NCBI GenBank assembly: GCA_036346405.1
Contig: CM070548.1
Span: 53,784,279-53,848,278, forward strand
DNA: 64,000 nucleotides
Direction: 5' to 3'
From: Phyllostachys edulis
Taxonomy: Eukaryota > Streptophyta > Magnoliopsida > Poales > Poaceae
Every line of letters starts with the position of its first letter. Position 1 is the first letter of the stretch. Shown piece after piece: positions 34,598 to 45,905 of the stretch. The notes below the pieces were generated by a model, which was given only the letters and a program-made list of their open reading frames with translations, ran no database searches and was not told the DNA's origin. The translations under genes were made by a program, and so were the position numbers.

Positions 34598-35173
34598 TGT
34601 ACTCTGATACCCCTTCTTATGCGCAACAGTCCCAGATTGGATCAATGTTTGTGAGATTTGATACGAGCGTAGAGGGTATCAAGAACAAAGTAGATAAGTC
34701 TCGTAGAGAAAATCAAAATAATGACGATGAAGCAACCACGACGAAATATAAAGATTTAACGAAGCCGACCGCAAATTCCTTAAGCACGACCTTAAAAGAG
34801 TACAAGGGATTGTCGCTCTCTCATAAGTCACAACCATCTCTATCCTCTCAGGACCCTCAGATCATTGCCCTATACAAGAATTTAGTGCTAAAGAATAACC
34901 TAGCCTTTAATCCTCTCATACACTCTGCTTTTGATGAGTTCCTATTGCTTGGCTTGTTTCATAGGTTCCTATGACCGCCTCTTATGGGTTTATATAGTCC
35001 ATTAGTTCTCGTCCAAAGTAAAGTAAAAATCCTACTCTAAAGAGAAGTAAGAATCCTAATCCTATTAGAATTCATCATGAATTCCTAATCCAATTATAAT
35101 TCATCTAGGAATTCATGCATCACACCTCTCCAAGTCCTAAAAGGAATAGGATATGAGTCAACCAATCTCAACA
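34598..35173 (-). mobile_element. 5' LTR of the truncated Copia element
   Basis: On the minus strand it runs from tgttgagattggttgac (35173) to cagagtaca (34598), 576 bp, TG...CA. It is followed after four bases by the primer-binding site. No 3' LTR partner is in the window. Confidence 0.75.
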
Positions 35174-36044
35174 GTTGATTTTTAATAAGCATTTGGAGAT
35201 TTAAACCTTGTAACGTTTGATCAACAATTTATTGGTTTAGTGACGCAAAGTGATATTGTTAGATTTTTACTTGGACGTACTTTCATATGGTTATGAGTTT
35301 GTAGTTCTTAACAATATATCATAAAAGATATTAACGATCAAAGTTTAATTTTAGAGAATGTGCCAAATCAAACCACGCCTTATAAAAATCAATGGAGGAA
35401 GCAGTATTTTTTCCAAGGGCCATTATAAATAAGTGATGTTAAACATTTTGGAGAAAAAGTATGTTACTGTGTTTCTAGATAACGCATATCCTCCCTAGTC
35501 CTATCTCAGTCTGCCACGGGTGACAGCTCGTGTTCTCCTGTCCTTCTGCTCATGGTACTCGTGGTAAAAGTAGTAAAAGAATGGACGAAGACATTTCTGC
35601 TCATACCTGATCAGCAACTACATTGAGAATGACGGTGCTCGTTGCAAAAAACACGGTTTCCCAGAAGAAGAAACAGTGGACGGTGAACTTTACAACAAAC
35701 GAAAACAAATGACACTGAAAAAAATAAATCACACATTTTTACTCCTCGAACAACAGAAGGCGTCGCCTTTGGTATGACTTGCCGACCCTGCCACACATTA
35801 ACCATTTGCTCAGACAACGATGCTTTTGCCTTTCTCCTCTTCCTTCGTATCCCTGCTCCTTTCATACACTTTACGCTTTCTTTTGACTGTCCGTTCGATT
35901 TGGGAATAGTTGTACACTTGGACTAACAGTTAATTATCGGCCGAAATCTCGGTATTAACAATAAACTACTTATAAAAGAGCGATAGAGAGAGACTCCGCT
36001 GTAAAATGACAATCCTACGGCTGGGAAGATATGCAAGAAGTCTA
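35174..36044. other. Intergenic, no gene recognised
   Basis: AT-rich. 35230-35430 resembles an internally decayed MITE (ccacgccttataaaaatc end) without a clear partner end. No coding domain. Confidence 0.4.
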
Positions 36045-36411
36045 CTCCCTCCGGTGAACTTTTTATTATTATTAATTAACCCTTTTTTAATTTTTATTTT
36101 AAAGTTAACCCACACAAGCTTTATTTCCAATTCTAATCCCTTTAGTCACGTCACCACCTATGACATAACAAAACAACACTGTTATGTCAGCTCGTTTCCG
36201 GGCAAACTCTTGTCACGTCACTACCCGTGGCGTGACAGTGTTGTTTGATTATACCACCACCAGTGGCGTGATAAAAAATGATATTTTAGCGGATTTATCC
36301 TATGGTGGTGGCGTGACCAAATGTGTCAGAATTGGAAATAAAATTCGCGGGAGGTTAACTTTAAAATAAAATTTTAAAAAGAGTTAATTAATAAAAAAAA
36401 TTCCCCACCCA
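36045..36411. mobile_element. Inverted-repeat MITE with GTCACG/CGTGAC palindromes
   Basis: Left end ctccctccggtgaa with ttttaaagttaacc at about 36098-36112; right end mirrors it (ggttaactttaaaa, 36353-36366) and ends ttccccaccca. Flanking TA on both sides. The centre (36145-36320) holds repeated gtcacgtcac / gtggcgtgac phrases able to pair with each other. Confidence 0.65.
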
Positions 36412-36972
36412 TAGTCTTAAAATGTACGTCCCAGAATATCCAAACTATTTTAACTTTGATAAGTAGTATTTCCGCAAGTATTTTTCTAATTGGTCGTATG
36501 AAAACAGTATGAATGAATTTGTCAAGAGTAATTTTTATTTGTGTACAGATGATAACAAATTAACTGACCTAATACTTTGAAACAGAACGAAAAACAAATC
36601 AGCCAACATTTCAAGACCATGGTAGAAAAGCGTGCAATCCAGTTTAAATGGGAAAAATAAGTACAAACAAAATGTAAAGCCCCGTAAAAACCAAGAAATA
36701 AAAAAAAATGAAACATCTAGGAAACATTCATGTTATATGAATGAGTGATTTCAGTACACATTACACTACTGTTCGCATGATATACATGTTGATATATTCC
36801 ATAAAAGACAATTTGGAAAAATTATCGTGCCAACTATTCACTTCGTAGTGTGACTTGTCAGCTTAGTTATCCTACCATTTAATTACTATATTTAAATTAG
36901 GTTATACATTTTTACAACAATAAAAATGTAGTATAATTATAAGTTTCGTAGCAATAAAGCATATTGACTTGT

Positions 36973-37049
36973 CTGTGCGGACCGGACAAGAGTGATTAGT
37001 TCCAAGGACAAGAGTGATTAGTTCCAAGGCATTTTCTGTGCGGACCGGA
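36973..37049. repeat. A-B-B-A direct repeat upstream of the HIPP gene
   Basis: ctgtgcggaccgga occurs at 36973-36986 and 37036-37049. Between them a 22-bp unit (gacaagagtgattagttc plus caag) is present twice in tandem (36985-37006 and 37007-37028). It lies 195-270 bp upstream of the HIPP ATG, so it may be promoter sequence. No clear TATA box was found between it and the ATG. Confidence 0.75.
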
Positions 37050-37242
37050 ACACCTGAGCCGCTAACCCTTGCGGCGCGCGCTAGTACCACTACTTACAGC
37101 CAACCAAAAGTTACCTCAAGCCACTCCATCCAAGGGGCGCAAGAACCCAAGAACCAGAGCCACCGGAGGCGTGACTGAGTGGTGGGTGAGAGAGGAGCAG
37201 AGCGAGCGAAGCAGAGGAAGAGTCGCAGAGAGGGAGCGAGCC

Positions 37243-40025
37243 ATGGGCGAGGTAATGGCTGCTGGCTTCCTGGTCGTTCTTGGTAATGTGCGGTTCCCTG
37301 GCCAAGAAAGGTAGGATCTTGATGTGCTTTTCTTTGTGTGTGTGTTCAGGAGGAGAAGGTGAAGGAGGAGGCGGCCGAGAAGGGCAAGGAGGCAAAGGAG
37401 AAGAAGGAGGAGGGGGCAGGGGAAGGGGAGGATAAGGGTGAGGAGAAGAAGGAGGATGCGCCGCCGCCGCCGCCGCCGCCGGAGGAGGTGGTCATGCGGG
37501 TGTACATGCACTGCGAGGGGTGCGCGCGCAAGGTTAAGAAGATCCTCAGGGGATTTGATGGTAATGGAGGGGGACGTTTTCACTTCCTTTTCTTTCTTTC
37601 ATTCTTATGTGGGACATTGGTAACATGTTTTTTTCTGGGTTTCTCCTAGGGCATTACACTTTTAGCTTGTGTTTTTTGTGGATATAAAAAGGAAGAAGAA
37701 ACGTATATGTTCTCTCTTTTTTGTGTTGTTTGAGCTCCTGGTTTATTTGTTGCAGCCAGTTTGGGTTTAGTCTGGGCCATTTGAGGTTATGTTGCTCCAT
37801 TTTGTTTCTGTTTTCTGAAGGAAGATTACTTCATTGTTCTTGGCATGTTTCTCTCTGTGAAATTTGAAGTGATTTCACCGGGTACTTTTCGGAAAGGCAA
37901 CTTATAAACTATTTTTGAACTTTTTTATTTTTATTTTTATGGAATGTGTGTTTGACTGTTAGGTGCCTCCTTTAGAAGGCTTTGAGTTTGAATTGAAAAG
38001 CAACTTTTGTTATTTCTAAAAAACACTATTCCTTTTACCAGTGTACCATTTTTCTTTTTGCTAAGTTATACTCTGAGCTTTCGTTTGTAGTGAACTCAAT
38101 GTGTGGAGTTCAAGCAAATTTTAAGGGAAAAAACTCAATGTAAAAAAAAAACAGTTATTGTGATTCGTTGTGGTATTTGAAGAGGTTTGGTAAACAAAGT
38201 TTGGAGTACTAGTATTCAGATTCACTAAATTCGACCTTTCTTTTCAAGAGTCACACGTGCGTCTCTTTGTTATGGATGGGAAAAAAAACTACAGATCCAA
38301 ATAACTTTACTCCGAATCAGATAATCCCATAGATAATCACAACCTCTAGTGTATGTCTTCTCCCTGCAGTATATCTTAAAAAAGAAGCTCTAGATTCCCT
38401 TTAAAATGTTGGATTATGCAGAGATGCTTAACACATCTAAATCTCACCAAAATATCAAATTCTGTACTCTAACTCATAAATCCAAAGCTCATAAATGTAT
38501 CTCTAACAAGTGTGCCCACAAGACTCAGCTATTTATACAGTTCCTTTGTGCAGTTGTTCAAAAAAAAAAATGTGTCCTTCCAATTATTGCTGTTCTGCTT
38601 CAAAATGTTGTAGTTCACCAATGGAGCTACCAAGTCTGAAATGTAGTATGATCCATCAATGGATCTACAAGTCTGAAAAGTAGTATGATGGAATGCAGGA
38701 GTGGAAGATGTTAGCGCGGACTCAAAAGCACACAAGGTGGTGGTGAAGGGGAAGAAGGCTGCTGCTGACCCAATGAAGGTGGTGGAGCGTGTGCAGAAGA
38801 AGACAGGGCGCAAGGTTGAGCTTCTGTCACCAATGCCACCGCCAAAGGAGGAGAAGAAGGAAGAGGAGAAAAAGGAAGAACCTGAACCACCAAAACCTGA
38901 AGAGAAGGAGGTGAGTTGCCCTTCGCGAATAGTTCTTCAACATTTGACATTATTATCACCAACTTGGACTCGCTTGCGTAAATTCGCTTGAATTGTGTAC
39001 GATTATTGTTGTTTGTGTGATTTGGAGACTGAGATATTGATTTTTTGTTCTGTTTGGAAGCCCACGGTGATTGCCGTGGTGCTGAAGGTGCATATGCATT
39101 GCGAGGCCTGTGCGCAAGTCATCAAGAAGAGAATCCTCAAGATGAAAGGTACATAATTTGTTGCTACATCTCCCTTTTCATATGTAGCACAAACGTATAG
39201 CTTTCTGTTTCACTAAATTTTTGTCACGATTTTGTTGATCAAAGACAATAATCTGTTAAAATCTGACAGTTTTTTTGTAGTTACTATTCTTGCAAAAGTT
39301 GCAACTATGCCTATAACAAGATTCACTCCCTTTTCCTGCCTTGTGCCCATGTGAGAGTAACATTGATACAAACCACGAGTAAAAAAAGTTTTATGCATTG
39401 TTACGAAATACTTGCTACATGAAGTGGCCTAGATTGCTTTTAAAAAGTCCAAATTTAGATCAGAACAATGCAAATCTTGTTTCGTATGGTTAATTAGTGG
39501 TTGTTCAGATTGTAGATATCAATGTCAAGTAATCCTCTCAACATTTTATTTTCTGCAGGAGTGCAATCAGCAGAGCCAGACCTGAAGGCTTCACAAGTCA
39601 CAGTGAAGGGCGTGTTTGAAGAGGCCAAGCTCGCTGACTATGTGCATAAGCGCACTGGTAAGCATGCTGCCATTGTAAAGTCTCAGCCGGTTGTGCCACC
39701 TGAGAATGCTGGCAATGGCAATGCCAAGGACGACAAGGCAGCTGAAGGTGGTGAGAAGAAGGATGAGAGCAAGGCGGAAAAGAAGGACGGTGGTGAAGCT
39801 GGTGGGGATGAGAAAGAAAAGGAGAAAGAGAAGGATGATAGCAATGCCGCCGGTGGTGAAGAGAAGGACAAAGAGAAAGATCCCACAACCATTGCTGCTG
39901 GTAACCTGTATATGCACTACCCAAGATTCAACTACCCTGGTGGATATGGTGTTCCCGGTTACGCCTACCCATACGCACCGCAGATCTTTAGCGACGAGAA
40001 TCCGAATGCTTGCTCTATGATGTGA
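37243..40025 (+). CDS. Heavy-metal-associated isoprenylated plant protein (HIPP), five exons
   Basis: Exons 37243-37251, 37350-37560, 38699-38910, 39061-39148 and 39559-40025 join in phase at GT-AG sites to give 328 aa. The order is: a Lys/Glu-rich N-terminus; a proline run (PPPPPPPEEVV); HMA domain 1 with MHCEGCARKVKKIL (copper/zinc-type MxCxxC) to about residue 125; a Lys/Glu/Pro linker; HMA domain 2 with MHCEACAQVIKKRI; a second Lys/Glu/Asp/Gly-rich linker; a Tyr/Gly/Pro-rich segment (YPGGYGVPGYAYPYAP); and the terminal CSMM. The last four residues form a CaaX box, so the protein is expected to be prenylated and membrane- or nucleus-associated. The first exon is only nine bases (MGE). HIPPs are plant-specific metallochaperone-like proteins tied to metal and stress responses. 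The splice sites cut each HMA domain at the same Gly codon (GFD-G, KMK-G), as is usual in this family. It is the only gene here without visible damage. A retrotransposon begins about 250 bp beyond the stop. Confidence 0.95.
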
Positions 40026-40538
40026 AAAGGTCAGAACAATGAGCTCAAAAAGTGGGAAAATAAGAGGGAAATGATATATATCCCCTAATTTTGAAGGTGT
40101 TGCAACTTTCAAGAACAGCTCCCTTCATGGACATTGTCTTATGTAAGCTAAAATCCAGGATTTTGTTTTGTACTTTCTCACCTTTTGCTTTTCTTTTTGT
40201 ACAGATTGTATTATATTGTTAGTTTGATATAGCTTGTATCTACTTTGTTTTTGTCTTCTGTTATCTTTGGGACCAGAAGAGTGTCGCAGTCGAATAACTC
40301 ACCTCCTAATTCTCTTACACATACATGTATTTGTGATATGCAGTTATGCACACACAAATAGGATGAGATGGAGTCACTCCAAAACACCTCACGGCAGCCC
40401 TGGAAGGCTCTCACAGGCCACAGCCCCTGTCGGCCACACCATTCTCATTCATCCATGCTATATTTATACACAAAGGATTAACTAACTCCATTTCTTAACT
40501 CGCGCCACCAACCAACTCACTCAACGCACACACGGTCA

Positions 40539-41320
40539 GCCCGGGGCGGAGCCAAGATTTAGGAATAATGGCGGTCGTGGCAAGTAGGCAACAATGCAAC
40601 AGAAAAAGAAATAACATAACAATTTCACCCGTCTCTAGTCTCTAACGTAGCATGGATAGCAAAACACAAAAACATACGTTAGCTATTTTGAAAGAAAATT
40701 ACACATTTATTTGTTTAAATTAAGCTCTACATGTAATTTCTCGTGTAGGTGTGAGGTGTTGATCATGGCATGAAACTTTCTACTTTTTTGACATTATGTT
40801 GCCAAGAATGAGACAATAAAGCAGAATTGTTCAGAGAAACAAGAGTAGTCAAAACATCGTAGCTATCTGTTAATCCGTAGTCGCATCTCCAATTTAAAAC
40901 AAAATCTAAAAATATTTAGTTTATTTATCACCGCACATGCTTCAAACACCAATGGGCTTGGGTGTACTTGACCTATCAAATTTTGTTAAGAGGCGCCAAT
41001 ATAGACTCCTAGTAAATTGTAAGACTATCAAATTGGGCACTAATCTCTTAGTACTAGTACTTAGAGAGAACTAAGTAGTAAGTAGTACTAGTCTTAACTA
41101 ATTTTTATCTCAATTAGCATCTTAGAGAACTAAGTAATACTAGTCTGTAACGACCTTCGAAATTTGGTCAGAATCAAGCATAGCGGAGAATTGACAACAT
41201 AGAAGCTTGTTAATGAAGCTAGTACTAGGCTTAGAGTAGAGGTGCTGGTAGCCTCATACTTGATCGATTGCCGGGGGGTGGGGGCAGGCCCTTGCCAGCC
41301 CCCCTTCTCTCCACCCCTGC
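40539..41320. mobile_element. Unidentified insertion in LTR A
   Basis: Absent from LTR B. Edges gcccggggcggagcc and, reversed, gcaggggtggagagaagg are weakly inverted (ggggcggag / ggggtggag), which suggests a TIR element. No coding frame; a run of actaagta / tactagt phrases lies at 41020-41140. The edges are approximate. Confidence 0.45.
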
Positions 41321-41350
41321 AACCAACCAACGGCCTAGTTGTGCACTAAC

Positions 41351-44062
41351 TGTCAGGACTCTGGATATACAACTCCGAGACCCTCTGTATACTCTGAACT
41401 AGTTTCAGATCAGTAGCTAGCTTACACAGTTGCAACATTGATGTAAACATATCCAAACAACAAAACAACGGATGAAGCAGATACATTAATATTTAGTAGC
41501 AAAAGGACCTTATAGTCAAGTCTTACAAAATTTGCCACGCAACACTTAACAACGAAAGATAACTTGCAGCGGTGAACAAAACATCTCGTGGTGGCCATCC
41601 GACATGCCCACAGGCAATCGAGTGGAGGACACGACCTATTAAAAGATTAATACATAATTAATCAAGTTTCTTTAAAATAACTAGTGAACACCTGATTCAC
41701 TTCCCAACCAACAAGCAGTGAACAACCTGTTCACTTCTCAACCAATCCAACTAAACCATTACAATATTTTTGATAAAGTCTACCCCTCATATGAAATCAC
41801 CAGGCATTGTCCATAACTGGGGCACGGCTATCGAATAGTTTTACACTATGCAGAGGTTGTACAGCTTGACCCACAAGAGATAACCATCTTCTAATGTCAG
41901 GCATTTCATGCTTCCGAAGCCGTGTGACTAAGTGATTATCACAAGGCTTTTACAAAACTCTGTTTTGACTCGGTTCTTCTCGCTAAGGATTCGCCTACCC
42001 GGCCCCCTCTTGCACCACTTATAAACCCAAACAGAACTGACTCAAAGCATTGCTAATTAGTTGGCCCAGTCCACCCCATAAATGGACTTGTGGTTGCACG
42101 GTATAACCCAGATCAATGGCGCGCAAAGTTAAGTCCTTAAAGACTGCTCAGGCGAGACTTTCCGCATTCCAATGTGCTTCCTGCACCCACCTTTACCACC
42201 AACCACTCGCTCGAGCATAAATCATTTTCGTTCAACCCGACCAAATGGCAACCCTTGCCATGGCACAACAAATTTTATCAACAGTGGCTCCGCCACAATT
42301 CCATAATTCATTAAGTCAGGTTCAATCATTCTTTGAGTAAGTGATCATGAATCCATCGCGACTAAGCAAGGCTAAGCATAAAACGACCCAAGTTGGTAGT
42401 GCAATAATGTCCAACTAATAATTAACCATCCTAAGGTGTCCAAGGAATTATGTCATTCAGGGGTACATGTCATTCTCAATTTATCAAGGAGGCATAATGG
42501 CAATTAGGTAATTAACTATTCCCAAAACTATTTTTATACAATTAGCTATGCATGTTTATATCAAACAATATAATTTTATAAATTAGGTACGACATGATCA
42601 AAGGTCTATGACTTGCCTTCATTGAAGAGTTGAGATGCTTCGGTTGTCGGGTTCAAGAATTCTTCCGAAACGTCGGAATCTGTACGTACGAACAAAGCCA
42701 AATAAATAAAACAATTCTAAATAAAATCCAAATAATTACCCAATAAGCACCAACAGAAAGATAATGAATTTAGAAATTTGAATCACTCGAATTGGAGTTC
42801 GAACGGGCTCCCGGAAGTTTGAAAAACACATAAAATGATAAAATCACGATTTTCTGGATTTTTCGGATTAAATTTAGTAAAAGAAATTCAGTTTTATGCG
42901 TCGGATGACGTCAGCAATGGGATTTAATAAATCGTCCGAATTATTTTTCCAACTAAAAACCGGAATATGCCACGCGGGCGCTACGTGGACTGCCACGTAG
43001 ACATCCGGCGGCGGCGCCCATGGCCGGAGGCTCCTCCGGCGAGCAAGGCGAGGCGGAGAGGGGTGGCGAGGCTTCGGGGATGAGCGGCGAGCGTTGTACG
43101 GGAGAGGGTGGCCGAATTTGGGGCACCGGCGAGAAAGGAGGTGGCGGTGAGGCTTCGGGTGGTGGCGCAAAGCTTCGGGAGAGAGAGAAAGCGGTAGAAC
43201 GGAGGGAGAAGACGGGAAGGGGAAGGAAGGGGAAAGAAGGAGCCGGTGCGGGGACTTTATAGCAAGGAGGTGGAGGCGAGCACCAGGCGGGGACGAGGGA
43301 ATCCGGGGTAGCGACGGGATGGCGTCGTCGGTAGAAAACGGGGAAGGAGCAGAAATCCGGGGTGGTGACGGGACGACGGCGTCGGCGAGAATCCGGGGCG
43401 GATAATGCGGGATGCGATGGATGCTAGACCGTGGCAATGGCGGAACCGGGTGCAGCCAAAGGACCAAGGGAGAAGAAGGTGAGTAGTGCGCACTAGCTGA
43501 CGGGCGGGGCCCCGGGCGCAGTGAGAGAGAGCGGGAGCGGCGCTTAGCGGGCCGGGAGGCTAGGCCTCAGGCGGAAAAGGGGAGTGGGTCGGGAAGAATT
43601 TGGTCCAAACCGACAAAGGTGAATTAAATTCCTTTTTGAATTACAGAAAAGAAAAGAAATATAAAGGTTTTTTTTAGAAAATAGAAGATAGGGTCCAAAA
43701 ATTCCAAGAAAATACATAGAAATTCCTAGAAGCATTTGCAACTTAATAAAAATACTTTTATCTTGACCTGAGCTTTTAATTTTACAAATAAATTACTTTT
43801 ATTTTCGGGACAAGAGGAAAAACAATTTTTAAATTCCAGAAAATCCAAAAAATTCTTAAAACAATATTTTTGACTTTAAATCCAAATAAAATCCAAAAAA
43901 CTTGAATAAACCAACTTTTGAATTTAATGAAGTTTGATTAATTCAAATTAAACTGTTTCTGATTTCTAAATTTCAAGTTAAGCTTTAGTAACTTAATAAC
44001 ATCAAATGGTTATTTTTATTTTTGCAAGATTTTCAAAAATACCAGAAAATTGAGATGTTACA
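41351..44062 (-). mobile_element. Solo LTR (long-LTR family), 2712 bp
   Basis: On the minus strand from tgtaacatctcaattt (44062) to cagagtcctgaca (41351). Duplication ctaac at 41346-41350 and 44063-44067, inside LTR A. The GC-rich block 42990-43560 with a minus-strand TATA (ctataaagtccccg, near 43245-43260) fits an LTR promoter. Open frames in this block (43020-43467) are compositional, not genes. Confidence 0.87.
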
Positions 44063-44172
44063 CTAACTCTACCAACACACATGCATCACGTCCAACACTA
44101 CATATGTGTACATGTCTACTACTAAATGCAAACTCAAACTCAAAGATACTAATAACAAGATTAAATCTAACA

Positions 44173-44186
44173 TTCACCCCCTAAAT
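44173..44186 (-). promoter_or_regulatory. Polypurine tract of the TRIM-like element
   Basis: Minus strand reads tttagggggtgaa directly before LTR A, the expected place for plus-strand DNA priming. Confidence 0.6.
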
Positions 44187-44804
44187 CTTACCATCCTACT
44201 CACATTCTTGAAGCCAAACCATGCTTCACGCATCCTTTGTCGTCTCATTATGCTCGCCGCAATATCTTGAAACGCCTTCACATCGTCACCCTCCATCCAC
44301 ACATCTCACAAGACCTCGCACCGCTGTTCATGCACCTTCATCTTGTAGCGGCATCGCACCTCCGTCATCTCGTAGCTAGCGGCCTCTCACCGCCATCACT
44401 TCGCTGTCACACTGACTCACGACGCCACCATCACTATCGGCTTCACATCGAGACATCACCAACGTTCACCAACGGCTTCACACTAACTCTTCCTCGCAGC
44501 GGCCTCGTACCTCTGCATCCATGTACATGGCCTGACGCTGAATCACCTTCGGGCAAGGACATCACCATCACCAATAGCTTCGCACTGTAGGTCTTTGGTG
44601 TGCCATTGCTGTAACACCATGCTATGCCGCCGGCCACCACCTCGCATGGAGCCTCGATGTCGTCACAGCCTCTAGCTGCTAGCCTTGACGTCGTCGCAAC
44701 CTCTCACTGGTAGCCTTGACGTCGCCATGTCGCTTGTGTTGTCGCTCCTTGATGTAGCACCAGAAGGCATCATCTTCAGCATCTTTCCATATCGAACCTC
44801 ACAT

Positions 44805-44814
44805 TGATACCAAT
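44805..44814 (-). promoter_or_regulatory. Primer-binding site of the TRIM-like element
   Basis: Minus strand reads attggtatca immediately after the LTR end, matching the initiator-Met tRNA primer site (TGGTATCA) used by many plant LTR elements. Confidence 0.75.
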
Positions 44815-44978
44815 TGTTGGAGTCGAAACACTCAACTCCTAATTCTCTCTACACATACATGTATTTGTGATTTGCACACAAATAGGATGAGATGGAGTCA
44901 CTCCAAAACACCTCCTTGCCAGCCACACCATTCTCATTCATCAATACTATAATTATACACGAAGGATAAACCAACTCC

Positions 44979-45390
44979 CACTACTACAAAACAGGCTATA
45001 GAAGACGCCTCATCACAGATGGTTCATTTGGAACCGTCTGTGTTATTCTTATCACAGACGATTCCAAAGGAACCGTTTGTGATACGTACCTATCACAGAC
45101 GATTTATAACTAGAACCGTCTGTGATAATTCACAGACGGTTCTTATTACGAACCGTCTGTGATAGTCTAGCTAATCATAGACGGTTCTATAATAGGAACC
45201 ATCTGTGAATTATCACAGACGGAATTCACAGATGGTTCCTATTATAGAACCGTTTGTGATAATCTAGCTAATCACAGACGGTTCATATTAGGAACCGTCT
45301 GTGATAATTCATAGACGGTTCCTAATAAGAACCGTCTGTGATGAGGCCTTATCACATACGGTTCTTATTAAGAGCCGTCTGTGATATTCT
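44979..45390. repeat. CACTA subterminal repeats
   Basis: A dozen or more copies of atcacagacggttc and its inverse gaaccgtctgtgat, many as inverted pairs separated by 4-12 nt. They are the probable transposase-binding array. Confidence 0.9.
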
Positions 45391-45905
45391 GGCATTATAA
45401 ATACACCCGACACAACCCCTGCCGCTCCTCCCCCATGCGCCACTCTGCTTTGCTCCTCCCCATGCGCCACTTTGTCTCCTCCCCATGCGCCACCTCCGCC
45501 TTAGCTCCTCCACCTCTTGCTCCTCCCCATTCTTAGAGAGGAGAAGGTCGGGACCCCCCTAGCGCCTCCTCCACCCTCACGCCTCATCCCCATTGCGCCA
45601 CCGCACCTTGCTGCCTCCACCCCCATTGCGCCACCTTAGAGAGGAGAAGGAAAGGAGGAAGCTAAAGAGAGGAGGAAAGGAGGAGAAGGGGAGGAGGAAG
45701 GGATCGGAGGAGAAGGAGAAGGAGAGGAATCTCATGGGATATTTGGTATTATCGTCGTGAGCTCTGAAGGTAATGATCTTTAACCCTTTATATTTACTCT
45801 AGGTTAATCGCTAAGCAATTTAAGTATGTTTGGTCAATAATTAAGAAGAGTTTGTACTTGCGGTTTATTAATGTAATTTGACACTGATTTATTACATGCA
45901 TATAG

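Larger units (their letters stand above)
40282..44172 (-). repeat. 3' LTR (LTR A) of the TRIM-like element, interrupted twice
   Basis: LTR sequence at 40282-40538, 41321-41350 and 44063-44172, interrupted by an unidentified insertion (about 40539-41320) and the solo LTR 41351-44062. Confidence 0.78.
44173..44814 (-). other. Interior of the TRIM-like element, no gag/pol
   Basis: 642 bp. It contains repeated ctcgca-ccgcc-atc phrases (for example gcggcatcgcacc and gcggcctcgtacc) and a duplicated tagccttgacgtcg segment (44680-44720). The 117-codon plus-strand frame is antisense to the element and shows no domain. Confidence 0.6.

Noticed and set aside
39591..40112. Long antisense frames opposite the last HIPP exon
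   Set aside because: Shadows of the Lys/Glu-rich coding strand of a well-supported exon.
42874..43493. A 197-codon minus-strand frame and a 78-codon partner
   Set aside because: Same GC-rich LTR block effect, within the solo LTR 41351-44062.
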